In this document: positions 1 to 8,055 of the stretch, piece by piece
Layout of the letters: the number at the start of each line of letters is the position of its first letter
Position numbering within the stretch: position 1 is the first letter of the stretch
NCBI GenBank assembly: GCA_027310665.1
Contig: DAIDAJ010000006.1
Location: forward strand, 1 to 53,874
Length of the DNA stretch: 53,874 nt
Reading direction: 5' to 3'
From: Sideroxydans sp.
GTDB lineage: Bacteria > Pseudomonadota > Gammaproteobacteria > Burkholderiales > Gallionellaceae
Program-made: the position numbers and the translations under genes
Notes under the pieces: model-generated
Told to the model about the DNA's origin: nothing
The model's input: the letters and a program-made list of their open reading frames with translations, nothing else
Databases searched by the model: none

Positions 1-465
1 GTGCTGTTCGGTGTGTTGGTGCCGGCCTATCGCAGCATCGGCCTGGCCGTGCTGTCCATCCTGATTTTGCCGCTGTCGGCAATCGGCGCGATCTGGGGGC
101 TGCTCGCGTTCGGCAAGGCCATGGCACTGCCCGCTATCCTCGGCACCGTGCTCCTGTTCTCGATCATCATCAAGAATTCGATCCTGATGGTGGACTTCAT
201 TCAAGAACGACGGCGCGAGGGTCAGGATGCCTTTGCCGCCGCCGAAGGTTCGATCCGCCTGCGCTACCGGCCTCTCCTGATGACCGCACTGGCCACCATC
301 GCCGGCATGGTGCCGATTGCGATGCAGCGCGCCATCGGACTGGAGCGGCTTTCACCGTTGGCGGATGCCGCTATCGGGGGCCTGCTGATAGGCACTTTCT
401 TGAGCCTGTTTTACTTGCCGATGTTTTACGTTTGGGTCACGGGCAGGAAAAAAAGCGATCAATAA
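1..465 (+). CDS. RND efflux transporter permease, C-terminal part (5' end outside window)
   Basis: Only the last 154 residues are present. The stretch looks like the final transmembrane bundle of an inner-membrane RND drug/solute:proton antiporter of the AcrB/MexF type: hydrophobic helices near residues 10-35 and 40-65, then the loop DFIQERRREGQDAFAAAEGS followed by RLRYRPLLMTALATIAGMVP, which is the conserved region before the last two helices of HAE1-type RND pumps. Such proteins are about 1,030 residues, so about 85% lies upstream. The GTG at base 1 is probably an internal valine codon. Substrate cannot be inferred from this part. Its outer-membrane partner and adaptor are not in view. Confidence 0.85.
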   Translation: MLFGVLVPAYRSIGLAVLSILILPLSAIGAIWGLLAFGKAMALPAILGTVLLFSIIIKNSILMVDFIQERRREGQDAFAAAEGSIRLRYRPLLMTALATIAGMVPIAMQRAIGLERLSPLADAAIGGLLIGTFLSLFYLPMFYVWVTGRKKSDQ

Positions 466-560
466 ATTCGCTTGTCTGGGCGACGGAAGCCGCCGAAATT
501 GCGCAGGCTGCATATGCGGACAGGCCTATGGATCCGGCACGCTTTGAACCTAATTGCCAT

Positions 561-640
561 TCGTGCTGAGCCTGAGGAAACTACTGGTGAAACTACTAGC
601 CATCTGACTAAGGCAGCAAGCTGCCAAGTCATTGGTTATA
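561..640. repeat. Dispersed palindromic repeat, family A, in the 466-816 gene gap
   Basis: The block reads as GTGCTGAGCCTGA, then ACTACTAGCCAT, then GCTGCCAAGTC and TTGGTTAT. Related blocks occur at 14450-14562, 28632-28710 and 31448-31592. I see no convincing gene in the 351-base gap 466-816, which also holds the separate hairpin at 729-778. Confidence 0.6.
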
Positions 641-728
641 GCCATTCCACTAGTGTAGTGCTGCACTCTTGATGGCACTTATGCGCCACGATTTGTAAGT
701 CGGGCCAAACGGATGCCGTGAGTCTCAA

Positions 729-778
729 GTAGGGTGCGCCTGCGCACCATTTTGCTCTGGTGCGCAGGCGCACCCTAC
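729..778. repeat. Perfect 20-bp inverted repeat (hairpin), GTAGGGTGCGC family
   Basis: GTAGGGTGCGCCTGCGCACC at 729-748 is exactly inverted at 759-778 around a 10-base loop. A near copy lies at 26524-26579. It sits just past the 3' end of the minus-strand gene that stops at 817, so its transcript could fold as a stem-loop there. There is no clear T-run, so a terminator role is unproven. Confidence 0.75.
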
Positions 779-816
779 AAACTGCATATGCAGACAGGTC
801 GATGCAATGTCCTTGC

Positions 817-1782
817 TTAGACCGAGTACGGCTCCGCCACCCAGCCCCTTATCAGGGCTACCTCGGTATCTGGCAGGTAGCTGAATCCGGCTTCCAGATC
901 GCGCGCAACGGCATAGGCGACCTTGGGCGGCGTGATGGTTCCGGCGACCAGGTGTGCGTACCAGGCCGACGTGTATCCGGCCGCCCGATCGAAAGCCTGC
1001 AACTGCGCATTCATCTCCACCCCGGAAAGTTCGATGTTCCACTGGAACGGTTTGAGTTCGCGCGCATGGCGCGATACCAGCGAGGCCGTGATCACCGGAT
1101 TGCGATAGCGGTCCTGATGTTCGCGCAGTGCAACGATCCAGTGGTCGCTGAAATGCCCGCGCGCTGCGGCACTGCTGTGAGCCCATTCCGAAAGCAGGCG
1201 CGGCAATCCGGCATGGTGCCGTCCTGCGGGCGATGTCCTGGCAACGGTCTGCTGCATATCGATGAGCCGCCTGAAACGGTAACGCGGCGCAGCAACCGCC
1301 TCACCTTCAAGCACATCGGGGGTGATCGGCTCGGTGAGTTCCTGCAGGTCTTCGGGCGGCTTGTCGGCATCGATCAACTTGCGATCCAGCACCTCCTGCA
1401 ATTCTTCCACTTCAAGTTGCAGGAAATCCGCCGGAGCCGGTCCGTAGGCGGCAACGAGGTAATGCGTGCGCCCGGTATGGCGTGTCACCAGCAGCCTCTT
1501 GCCCGAATGACGTTCGACCAGCTCTCCCATATCTCCGCCGCAGGCAGCCAGCTCGATCTTCGCCCAGGTTCCCAGGCTTTCGGCGATGCGGGCGCCGTCG
1601 GCAGCGATGAGGCCGCCCGGGCGATACCAGCCGCCGCGATTCAGCGCATAGCGGAAAGTGCAGCCGGGGCGGATGCGATTGGCGATCTCCAGCAGTGCGC
1701 TGTGGTGCGGTCGGGGCGGGATGGCTTCGATCTCTTCTGCAAGGTTGCGCAAGGCGGCTTCGTCAAGTGCATAGATACTCAT
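817..1782 (-). CDS. Uncharacterised 321-aa protein, partner of the LRV FeS protein
   Basis: I do not recognise a characterised domain. The protein is soluble, without signal peptide or membrane segment, acidic in the middle (residues about 120-160, rich in Glu/Leu: ELEVEEL-type stretch) and has an aromatic, Arg-rich second half (YRFRRLIDM, FQWNIELSGVEMN). Its start codon overlaps the stop of the upstream LRV gene by 4 bases (ATGA), a sign of translational coupling. It therefore belongs to an operon headed by a sigma-54 promoter with a NifA site. A role in nitrogen fixation is inferred from that context only. The 4-base overlap also supports the ATG chosen. Confidence 0.8.
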   Translation of the reverse strand: MSIYALDEAALRNLAEEIEAIPPRPHHSALLEIANRIRPGCTFRYALNRGGWYRPGGLIAADGARIAESLGTWAKIELAACGGDMGELVERHSGKRLLVTRHTGRTHYLVAAYGPAPADFLQLEVEELQEVLDRKLIDADKPPEDLQELTEPITPDVLEGEAVAAPRYRFRRLIDMQQTVARTSPAGRHHAGLPRLLSEWAHSSAAARGHFSDHWIVALREHQDRYRNPVITASLVSRHARELKPFQWNIELSGVEMNAQLQAFDRAAGYTSAWYAHLVAGTITPPKVAYAVARDLEAGFSYLPDTEVALIRGWVAEPYSV

Positions 1783-2546
1783 TTGTCATCCCCAGGCAAA
1801 TACTCATTCAATCGCTGGCGCACGACAGCGCGCACGTCCGGCTCGTCATCGTCCACCAGTCCGGCAATGTTTTCAAGCGGTGCGAGCTGCGCCGCTTCCA
1901 GGCGCACGACCCAATCGCTGTCTGCCAGCATCGTTGCCGCATCGGCAGGCAGCATGCGCGCCGCGGCGATACGCCGCACTTCCGCATCCTCATCCCTGGC
2001 CATCATGCCCAGCGCAAATGGCGGCAGGCGCCGCGCCACTTCCTTGCGCACCTCCCTGTCCGCGTCGCCCGTCATGCGCCGCAACCGCCCGTGCGGCAGG
2101 CGCTTCGCCGCCTGCAGGCGCACCAGGTAATCCTCGTCTCCGATAAAGGCGGTCAGGCGCTCAGGCGCGATGCGTTCGGCCACCGTCATGCGCACTTCGC
2201 GATCCGTGTCGTGCAGGTAGCCGTCCAGTTCATCGATCGGCAGGCGGCTCGCCACCACGCGGCGCACCACCTCGTCGGCGTCGCGCGGCATCTGCCGCAT
2301 CAGCTCCAGCGGCGCATAGCGCGCAGCGATGGCTCTGCGTTCCCAGAATCCATCGTTCAGATAATCCTGCGCCAGCTGCGGATTGCGCCGCAGGAAGCGG
2401 TCGATCTGCCGGCCGCTCTGCGCAGTCAGGCAGATATCGCCCGGCACGCATTTACCTTCTGCCAACAATGCCCGGTGAGGACACACCGAGCAGTCGGCGC
2501 GCATGACATCGACCAGCGGCGATGCCCCGAATTGGCGTTCCGGCAT
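1779..2546 (-). CDS. 4Fe-4S-binding leucine-rich-variant (LRV) repeat protein
   Basis: The N-terminal part carries a cysteine cluster (CSVCPHR followed by a Cys about 11 residues on and another four later), which in the LrvA family of Azotobacter binds a 4Fe-4S cluster. It is followed by about eight repeats of roughly 24 residues, each with a core like DxDxEVRxxVAxRLP, which form the LRV solenoid. The family is recurrent in nif gene regions, but its biochemical role is not established. I chose the ATG at 2546 (255 aa) because a longer ATG at 2603 would lie upstream of the predicted transcription start of the sigma-54 promoter at 2595-2610. An AAGG motif precedes 2546 at a normal distance. Confidence 0.88.
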   Translation of the reverse strand: MPERQFGASPLVDVMRADCSVCPHRALLAEGKCVPGDICLTAQSGRQIDRFLRRNPQLAQDYLNDGFWERRAIAARYAPLELMRQMPRDADEVVRRVVASRLPIDELDGYLHDTDREVRMTVAERIAPERLTAFIGDEDYLVRLQAAKRLPHGRLRRMTGDADREVRKEVARRLPPFALGMMARDEDAEVRRIAAARMLPADAATMLADSDWVVRLEAAQLAPLENIAGLVDDDEPDVRAVVRQRLNEYLPGDDK

Positions 2547-2594
2547 GTTCAAGACCTTCAATTGTCGCTCCGCAATAGACCCGTGATGGAGATG

Positions 2595-2610
2595 AGCAAC
2601 CATTGTGCCA
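2595..2610 (-). promoter_or_regulatory. Sigma-54 promoter of the LRV operon
   Basis: Read on the minus strand: TGGCAC-AATGG-TTGCT, a complete match to the TGGCAC-N5-TTGCW consensus with GG-N10-GC. Transcription would start near 2584, about 38 bases before the ATG at 2546. Confidence 0.85.
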
Positions 2611-2686
2611 ACAGGTGAAATAGGCCGCAAACCAAGACAGGACGGGGGATAGCCTCAGCTTCAAGAAGAGGGAGATCTGATTTTTT

Positions 2687-2702
2687 TGTAGCGATTGCTA
2701 CA
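2687..2702. promoter_or_regulatory. NifA upstream activator sequence (TGT-N10-ACA)
   Basis: TGT-AGCGATTGCT-ACA, embedded in a longer palindrome TTTTGTAGC/GCTACAAAA, lies about 105 bases upstream of the predicted start of the LRV operon. It closely resembles the nifH site at 21097-21112 (TGT-AGGAGTAGCT-ACA). It could also act as a stem-loop after the convergent-side gene, but its spacing fits NifA binding. Confidence 0.8.
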
Positions 2703-2714
2703 AAACGACGTATT

Positions 2715-3164
2715 TCAGGCCAGCGGTTTGCGCAACACCAGCATGTTCGAATGTTCGAAACCCAGCCTGCGGTAGAAATCCAGCGCGGCGTGATTGTCGC
2801 GGTCAGCCAGCAAAGTGACGCGCGTCATGCCTTGCTCCTGTGCCCAAGCCAGCACATGCTCGACCAGCCGCCTTCCCAGCCCGTTACCGCGATGTTCCTT
2901 GCCCACGATCACATCTTCCAGCAACAGGACGCGCCCTCCTTCCGCGGTGCTGACGGTGATCAATGCATTGGCCATGCCCGCCACCTTGCCGTCGATGCGC
3001 AGCACGAACAGCCTGCCCAAAGAAGGTTCGCCGAGTATGCGTCGCAGGCCGCGCAACTGCTTGTCGCGTTCGGGCTGGAAATCGCTTTCCAGCGTGAACA
3101 ACTCTGCGATCAGGTCGGCGAGTTGCGGCAGGTCGTCTTCTTGCGCAAAGTCGATCGCTATCAT
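2715..3164 (-). CDS. GNAT-family N-acetyltransferase
   Basis: A 149-residue single-domain GNAT protein. The acetyl-CoA-binding signature is visible as EHRGNGLGRRLVEHV (residues about 90-104), followed by the typical C-terminal DRDNHAALDFYRRLGFEHS. The substrate is unknown. Its start overlaps the stop of modD by 4 bases (ATGA), so it is the last gene of the modE-A-B-C-D transcription unit and may modify a metabolite or protein of that pathway; this is inference from position only. Confidence 0.88.
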   Translation of the reverse strand: MIAIDFAQEDDLPQLADLIAELFTLESDFQPERDKQLRGLRRILGEPSLGRLFVLRIDGKVAGMANALITVSTAEGGRVLLLEDVIVGKEHRGNGLGRRLVEHVLAWAQEQGMTRVTLLADRDNHAALDFYRRLGFEHSNMLVLRKPLA

Positions 3165-4000
3165 GGCGCCACTTTGAAAAAGCGCACCTGCACATCCCTG
3201 GGTGGCGCGGTGTAAGGTGCGGAGGTCACCAGCAAGTCTGCGCCGGCTCGCACATAGGCCGCGGCATTGTCGGCCCGGATGCCGCCGGCCACCGCAAGTA
3301 CCAGCTTCAGCCCGAGCCGGTCAAGTGCACCGCGGCATTCGGCAACGGATTCGGGCGAAAACTTTTCCAGCTGCAGCACCTCTGCACCGGCCCCGGCCCA
3401 CACGATCGCTTCCTCGACAGTGACGACTTCCACGACCAGCTTTCTTTCCGGCTCTGCACGCCTGATCCGCGCCACAGTGGCTGCGGGCATCTCATCAAGG
3501 TACATACGATGTTCCGGGAACAGCAACATCGATTCCGACAAGCCGAGGCGGTGCATGGTCGCCCCTCCGGCGCGCACCGCCTTGACCGACAGCGCCTTGG
3601 TACCCGGCACATTCTTGCGCGTGCACGCCACCGCAACAGTCGATGCGGCATCTACGATGGCGGCGCTGGCCGTGCTGATGCCGCTCGCCCACTCCACCAG
3701 CACCTGTGCCGTCTTCCATACGCGATGCAGAATCTGCGCATTGCCCTGCGCTTCAAGCAACAGCTCATCTTTGCCTGCATGCTGCCCGGAATGCACATGC
3801 GCATCGGCTTTTGCACCGCTCAAAGTGAACAGGCGTGCAGCTTCTTCGATGGCGCATACCACCATTTCCTGCCGCGCACGAAATTCCAGACGCGCCGTCT
3901 GCTGTGCTATCCCCAATGTCTCTGTTGTGAGATCTCCGCAAGGCACATCGTCATACAGCAAGTACGCCAGTTCTTCATCCGTCAATGCCAGATAGTTCAT
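3161..4000 (-). CDS. modD: ModD, NadC-like putative phosphoribosyltransferase of the molybdate operon
   Basis: 279 residues with the fold and motifs of quinolinate phosphoribosyltransferase (NadC): an N-terminal GDLTTETLG segment, the central block VACTRKNVPGTKALSVKAVRAGG, and the C-terminal barrel strands VVEVVTVEEA and VLAVAGGIRADNAAAYVRAGADLLVTS. The presence of modABC directly upstream identifies it as the ModD branch rather than NadC. The reaction of ModD is not firmly known. The gap to modC is 18 bases. The family name is confident, the function is not. Confidence 0.88.
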   Translation of the reverse strand: MNYLALTDEELAYLLYDDVPCGDLTTETLGIAQQTARLEFRARQEMVVCAIEEAARLFTLSGAKADAHVHSGQHAGKDELLLEAQGNAQILHRVWKTAQVLVEWASGISTASAAIVDAASTVAVACTRKNVPGTKALSVKAVRAGGATMHRLGLSESMLLFPEHRMYLDEMPAATVARIRRAEPERKLVVEVVTVEEAIVWAGAGAEVLQLEKFSPESVAECRGALDRLGLKLVLAVAGGIRADNAAAYVRAGADLLVTSAPYTAPPRDVQVRFFKVAP

Positions 4001-4018
4001 GTCCTGTTCATCCCCTCA

Positions 4019-5092
4019 TTACGCCATCAACGCCACGCTCTTCACCTGGGCGAACACATCCGTCCCAGCCGTGAGATTGAGCAGGTCGCGTGAACGGCGT
4101 GTGATGCGCGACAGCAGCACGTGCGACTCGCCGACCGCCAGGCGTACGATCACCTTGTCCGGTCCTTCGTCGCGTATCTCGGCAATGCGCGCGTGCAGGA
4201 TATTGGTGATGCTGGAGCCGTGCGGCTGCTGCGTGGCGATACTGACGTCGCGCGCCAGCACGCGGGCCCGCACCTTGCTGCCGAACGGCTGCTGCACTTG
4301 GCCCACCCACAGACTACCGCCGGAAAAATCCAGCCGCGTCAGGTGATAGGTTTCATCGTGCTCCGCCACCGCCGCCTCGATCACCGCGCCCGCATCGTCG
4401 AAATGTGCAGTGGGCAGATCGAGCCGTGCCAGCGTCTCGCCGAGCGCCCCGCTGGCCATCACGCGGCCCTGATCGAGCAACACCAGATGATCGGCCAGCC
4501 GCGCCACTTCATCCATTGCGTGGCTGACATAGAGCACGGGTATCTCCAGGTCGCGATGCAGGCGTTCCAGATACGGCAGGATCTCCTGCTTGCTGTTTGT
4601 GTCGAGTGCGGAGAGCGGCTCGTCCATCAGCAGGATGCGCGGGCTGGTGAGCAGCGCGCGGCCGATGGCGACACGCTGGCGTTCGCCGCCGGAGAGTCTT
4701 GCCGGATCGCCGCGCTCGATGAGACGCCCCAGCCCCAGCCATTCCACCACTTGCTCCAGCGGCACTTTTCGCTCCGGCCGCGGAATGCGCTTCAGTCCGT
4801 ATTCCAGATTGGCGCGCACCGAAAGGTGCGGAAACAGGCTGGCCTCCTGAAACACATAACCCAGCGGGCGTTTATGCACCGGCAAAAATGTCGTTTCGTC
4901 CTGCCAGGTGTCGCCGCTCACATGCAGCGTGCCGGTAGCGCGCTCCAATCCGGCGATGCAGCGCAGCAGGGTGGTCTTGCCGGAACCGGAGGAACCGAAC
5001 AAGGCAGTGACGCCGACCGCAGGTGCGCTGAAGGCGGCATCCAGTGCGAAACTCCCCAGTTGCAACTTGAAACATACCTGAATCTCGCTCAT
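4019..5092 (-). CDS. modC: Molybdate ABC transporter ATP-binding protein ModC
   Basis: 357 residues. Walker A GSSGSGKTT is near residue 34, the ABC signature LSGGERQRVAIGRALL follows near residue 133, and Walker B ILLMDEPLSALD near residue 155. The C-terminal 100 residues form a Mop/TOBE molybdate-binding domain (VRARVLARDVSIATQQPHGSSI). It powers molybdate uptake through ModB, using ModA as periplasmic receptor, and so feeds FeMo-cofactor synthesis. The gene follows modB after about 110 bases that hold a dispersed repeat, and precedes modD. Confidence 0.95.
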   Translation of the reverse strand: MSEIQVCFKLQLGSFALDAAFSAPAVGVTALFGSSGSGKTTLLRCIAGLERATGTLHVSGDTWQDETTFLPVHKRPLGYVFQEASLFPHLSVRANLEYGLKRIPRPERKVPLEQVVEWLGLGRLIERGDPARLSGGERQRVAIGRALLTSPRILLMDEPLSALDTNSKQEILPYLERLHRDLEIPVLYVSHAMDEVARLADHLVLLDQGRVMASGALGETLARLDLPTAHFDDAGAVIEAAVAEHDETYHLTRLDFSGGSLWVGQVQQPFGSKVRARVLARDVSIATQQPHGSSITNILHARIAEIRDEGPDKVIVRLAVGESHVLLSRITRRSRDLLNLTAGTDVFAQVKSVALMA

Positions 5093-5109
5093 TGCAAACC
5101 CGCGCGTTG

Positions 5110-5235
5110 ATCGTTCGTCCTGACCCTTCGACTTTGCTCAGGACTAAAGGCGATGTCGAAGGACGAACGAGATAACAGCAAAATATTGGCGTGTCTTCCG
5201 TTCATGGTTCGACAAGCTCACCAGGAACGGAAGAT
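5110..5235. repeat. Dispersed palindromic repeats between modC and modB
   Basis: Two blocks of the CTTCGAC/GTCGAAG type are visible: one at about 5113-5170 (CGTTCGTCCTGA ... TCGAAGGACGAACG) and one at about 5196-5232 (CCGTTCATGGTTCGACAAGC ... AGGAACGG). The second overlaps the 3' end of modB and supplies its last codons and stop (protein end VPGELVEP). Similar blocks lie at 28745-28806 and 37740-37797. Confidence 0.65.
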
Positions 5236-5924
5236 TTCCTCGGCGCCACTTTCCACGACTTGCCGCCCGTGAGATACAGCGAGAGCAACACGATGAACGA
5301 GAACAGCACCATGCCGCCCGCGAGCCACTGCGCCGCGCTGTACTCCATCGCCTCGACATGGTTGTAGATGGCGACCGAGAGGACGCGCGTCTCGCCGGGA
5401 ATGTTGCCGCCGAGCATCAGCACCACGCCGAATTCGCCGACCGTGTGCGCGAAGGCGAGAATGACCGCCGTGAGAAAACCCGGACGCGCCAGCGGCACGG
5501 CCACGCTGAAGAAGCGATCCCACATGCCCGCACGCAAGGTGGCAGCCACTTCCAGCGGACGTTTGCCCATCGCCTCGAACGCGTTCTGGATAGGCTGTAC
5601 GGCAAAGGGCATCGAGAACAGCACCGAACCGCTCACCAGCCCGGTGAAGGTGAACGGCAGCGCGCCGAGATGCAAAGCTGCGGTCAACTCGCCCACGATG
5701 CCATGCGGCCCCATCAGCAGCAGCAGGTAGAAGCCGAGCACCGTCGGCGGCAACACCAGCGGCAATGCCACCAGCGCCGCCACGATACCCTTGTACCACT
5801 TGCGGCTGTGCGCAAGCCACCACGCCAGCGGCGTCGCGATGAACAGCAGCAGCAACGTGACGGCGCCGGCCAGCTTGAGCGTCAGCCATACTGCCTGCAG
5901 ATCGTCCGGATCCAAAACGGTCAT
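5202..5924 (-). CDS. modB: Molybdate ABC transporter permease ModB
   Basis: 240 residues with five or so membrane segments. The permease EAA-like loop is visible as EVAATLRAGMWDRFFSVAVPLARPG (residues about 125-150), where ModC docks. Further family marks are LPLVLPPTVLGFYLLLLMG and AFAHTVGEFGVVLMLGGNIPGETR. It forms the molybdate channel in the inner membrane. The last eight residues, VPGELVEP, are encoded by a dispersed repeat and are not family sequence. The gene follows modA after 12 bases. Confidence 0.95.
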   Translation of the reverse strand: MTVLDPDDLQAVWLTLKLAGAVTLLLLFIATPLAWWLAHSRKWYKGIVAALVALPLVLPPTVLGFYLLLLMGPHGIVGELTAALHLGALPFTFTGLVSGSVLFSMPFAVQPIQNAFEAMGKRPLEVAATLRAGMWDRFFSVAVPLARPGFLTAVILAFAHTVGEFGVVLMLGGNIPGETRVLSVAIYNHVEAMEYSAAQWLAGGMVLFSFIVLLSLYLTGGKSWKVAPRKSSVPGELVEP

Positions 5925-5936
5925 GGCTGCTTCACC

Positions 5937-6704
5937 TCAATGCAAGTCGTAGCCAAAGCTGCGTATGATCGCCACGGCCTTTTCGCTCTTCAGGAATTTG
6001 AGAAAATCCTGCGCCGCTGCCTTGTCCTTTGCGGAACTCAACAGAACCGCGCTCTGGCGAATGGGACTGTACATCTGCGCCGGCACCAGCCACCAGGAAC
6101 CTCCGGTCACCTTTCCATCCTTGGTGATCTGCGACAGCGCGATGAAAGCCAACTCGGCATTTCCCGTCGCTGCGAACTGGTAGGTCTGCGCAATGCTTTC
6201 CCCCGTGACCAGTTTGCCCTGGACGCGATCCCACAACCCCAGTCCTTCCAGCGTCTCTTTCGCGGCGAAACCGTACGGGGCCAGCTTGGGGTCGGCGTAA
6301 GCCAGTTTTTTGTAGCTGCCTTTGCCCAGCACCGCCCCCTTGTCATCCACATAACCCGGTTGCGCACTCCACAGCACCAGCTTGCCAAAGGCATAGACGA
6401 AACGCGAGTTGGGAACGGTCAGCCCTTCCTCTTCCAGCAGCTTGGGATTCTTCTCGTCCGCCGACAGGAACACGTCGAACGGCGCCCCCTGTTTGATCTG
6501 CGAATAGAACTTGCCGCTGGAACCGAGGCTGACCTTCACCGTATGCCCGCTTTCCTTCTGGAACAGTTCGACGATCTGCTGCATCGGCACCGCAAAATTG
6601 GCAGCCACCGCGGCATTGACTTCGCCTGCGGCCACCGGCCGGATCACCGTCGCAAACAGCAACGCCCCACAAGCAACCAGCCAACCCGATCTATTCGCTA
6701 TCAT
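5937..6704 (-). CDS. modA: Molybdate-binding periplasmic protein ModA
   Basis: 255 residues with an N-terminal signal peptide (MIANRSG, hydrophobic core to about residue 24, cleavage after PVAA). The mature part matches ModA/WtpA-type substrate-binding proteins: AAVAANFAVPMQQIVELFQ, SLGSSGKFYSQIKQGAPFDVFLSADE, YAFGKLVLWSA. It delivers molybdate to ModBC. The start at 6704 follows GAGGGG at six bases and overlaps nothing essential; the modE stop lies 10 bases upstream. A paralogue is encoded at 8056-8820. Confidence 0.93.
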   Translation of the reverse strand: MIANRSGWLVACGALLFATVIRPVAAGEVNAAVAANFAVPMQQIVELFQKESGHTVKVSLGSSGKFYSQIKQGAPFDVFLSADEKNPKLLEEEGLTVPNSRFVYAFGKLVLWSAQPGYVDDKGAVLGKGSYKKLAYADPKLAPYGFAAKETLEGLGLWDRVQGKLVTGESIAQTYQFAATGNAELAFIALSQITKDGKVTGGSWWLVPAQMYSPIRQSAVLLSSAKDKAAAQDFLKFLKSEKAVAIIRSFGYDLH

Positions 6705-6714
6705 TCCTTGCCCC

Positions 6715-7524
6715 TCAAGCATTGACTGCCAGGATAACGTGCGAAGCCTTGATCAGCGCACAAGCCTTTACGCCGTCCTTGAGTCCCAGGGACTTGATGC
6801 TGTCGTTGGTTATGATGGCCGCCACGGTCTTGCCTCCGGCCAACTCTATGATGACCTCACCGTTCACCGCCCCCTCCTGACAGCGCACCACGGTGCCGTG
6901 CAACTCGTTGCGCGCGCTGGTCTTGAATCCCTCCGAAGTGGTCACGATCACCCAGGGCGCCTTGATCATCGCATAGGCCTCCGTGCCGACTTTCAATCCG
7001 AGATGTTCCACGCTCTCGTTGGTGATCACTGCAGCGATCGAATCGCCGCCGCCGATGTCCATCACGACCTCAGAGTTCACCGCCCCAAGCTTGATGCTTT
7101 TGATTTTGCCCAGAAACTGATTGCGTGCACTCGTCTTCATGTCGAATCTCCTGATCAAATGGTAATACTCATCAAAGTCATCCATCACTTCCGCCAGTTT
7201 TTTGAGCACCTGCTCGCGCTCCTGCTCCAGACGCCGATACGCTCCCGCCACCCGGCGGCCATAGTTGGTGAGCGTCGTTCCCCCGCCCTTCGAACCGCCG
7301 GTCTTGCGTTCCACCAGCGGCTGCCCGGAAAGATTGTTGATCGCCTCCACCGCTTCCCATGCGGCCTTGTAGCTCATGCCCATGGCGCTTGCCGCCGCCG
7401 AAATGGAGCCTGTCGCGTCGATGCGTTCCAGCAATTCCAGGTGGTCCCAGCGCCGCCCCTTGGCGATCTTCAGTTTGGAGACAGTCCCCGGTTCGGTTTT
7501 TTTCTCTGCTGTCGATTGAGCCAT
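6715..7524 (-). CDS. modE: Molybdenum-responsive transcription regulator ModE
   Basis: 269 residues. The N-terminal winged-helix DNA-binding domain spans about 20-120 (GSISAAASAMGMSYKAAWEAVEAIN, RKTGGSKGGGTTLTNYGRR), followed by two tandem Mop/TOBE molybdate-binding domains near 125-195 and 200-267 (KTSARNQFLGKIKSIKLGAVNSEV and KTSARNELHGTVVRCQEGAVNGEV). Molybdate-bound ModE typically represses the transport operon. Here modE is the first gene of that operon, and an operator-like site lies upstream at 7698-7721. The ATG at 7524 is chosen because GAGGA precedes it and the domain begins soon after; a longer open frame upstream lacks family sequence. Confidence 0.93.
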   Translation of the reverse strand: MAQSTAEKKTEPGTVSKLKIAKGRRWDHLELLERIDATGSISAAASAMGMSYKAAWEAVEAINNLSGQPLVERKTGGSKGGGTTLTNYGRRVAGAYRRLEQEREQVLKKLAEVMDDFDEYYHLIRRFDMKTSARNQFLGKIKSIKLGAVNSEVVMDIGGGDSIAAVITNESVEHLGLKVGTEAYAMIKAPWVIVTTSEGFKTSARNELHGTVVRCQEGAVNGEVIIELAGGKTVAAIITNDSIKSLGLKDGVKACALIKASHVILAVNA

Positions 7525-7697
7525 GTTGTCCTCACACGTTATTACTTTGCGCAAATTAATGGTAAGCAAAAGAGGTGCCACAGGGCCACGAACAGCCCCA
7601 CCGCGCACCGGAGCTTGAGTCGGCTCAACTATCCAGATTTGCATGACCGTGATCGAAGGCATCCCGCCCTGTTCCAATTAGAACAATTTAGCGGGTT

Positions 7698-7721
7698 CGT
7701 TACAACCTTAAGACCATAACG
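7698..7721. promoter_or_regulatory. Putative ModE operator
   Basis: CGTTA-N14-TAACG, the same arm sequence and spacing as the well-known Escherichia coli modA operator (known from the literature). It lies 174 bases upstream of the modE start and fits autoregulation of the mod operon by molybdate. The gap 7525-8055 holds this site and the repeat at 7776-7994; I see no gene there. Confidence 0.6.
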
Positions 7722-7775
7722 CTTTTATTCCGACAATCGGGATGAGGCTACGCCGGAGCAAACAAAGCGGGCACC

Positions 7776-7994
7776 TATTGAGGTTTCCTCAATGGGCGAC
7801 AAAGAATGGGATTTACTACAACGTCATTCCGGCGAAGGCCGGAATCCAGCTTGATTAATAGCGCCGCGTAGCGGGCAAAGCCGTATCTGCTGCTTTGTCC
7901 CACTGCGTGGGTTTTTTGATTGACTGGATTCCGGCCTTCGCCGGAATGACGACTGATGAAGATGTGTGCGTAATGAATAATGGAAAGATCAATA
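7776..7994. mobile_element. MITE-like element, copy 1
   Basis: 219 bases bounded by TATTGAGGTTTCC on the left and GGAAAGATCAATA on the right, which are imperfect terminal inverted repeats. Inside, CGTCATTCCGGCGAAGGCCG and its inverse form a long stem around a central segment. Related copies lie at 10987-11238 and 14596-14813. No protein is encoded. Confidence 0.65.
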
Positions 7995-8055
7995 AGCGCC
8001 CGTTGCAATTCGAAACTGTCCATTTATTGTTGCGATCTGTTGAAGACCGAGCCCC

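Noticed and set aside
725-1186. Minus-strand open frame covering the end of the 817-1782 gene
   Set aside because: It lies in another frame of the uncharacterised gene, is Arg/Gly-rich as expected of a shadow frame in high-GC DNA, and starts inside a hairpin repeat.
7820-7950. Repeated CGTCATTCC stems as a CRISPR array
   Set aside because: The units are not evenly spaced direct repeats; they are inverted arms of single dispersed elements.
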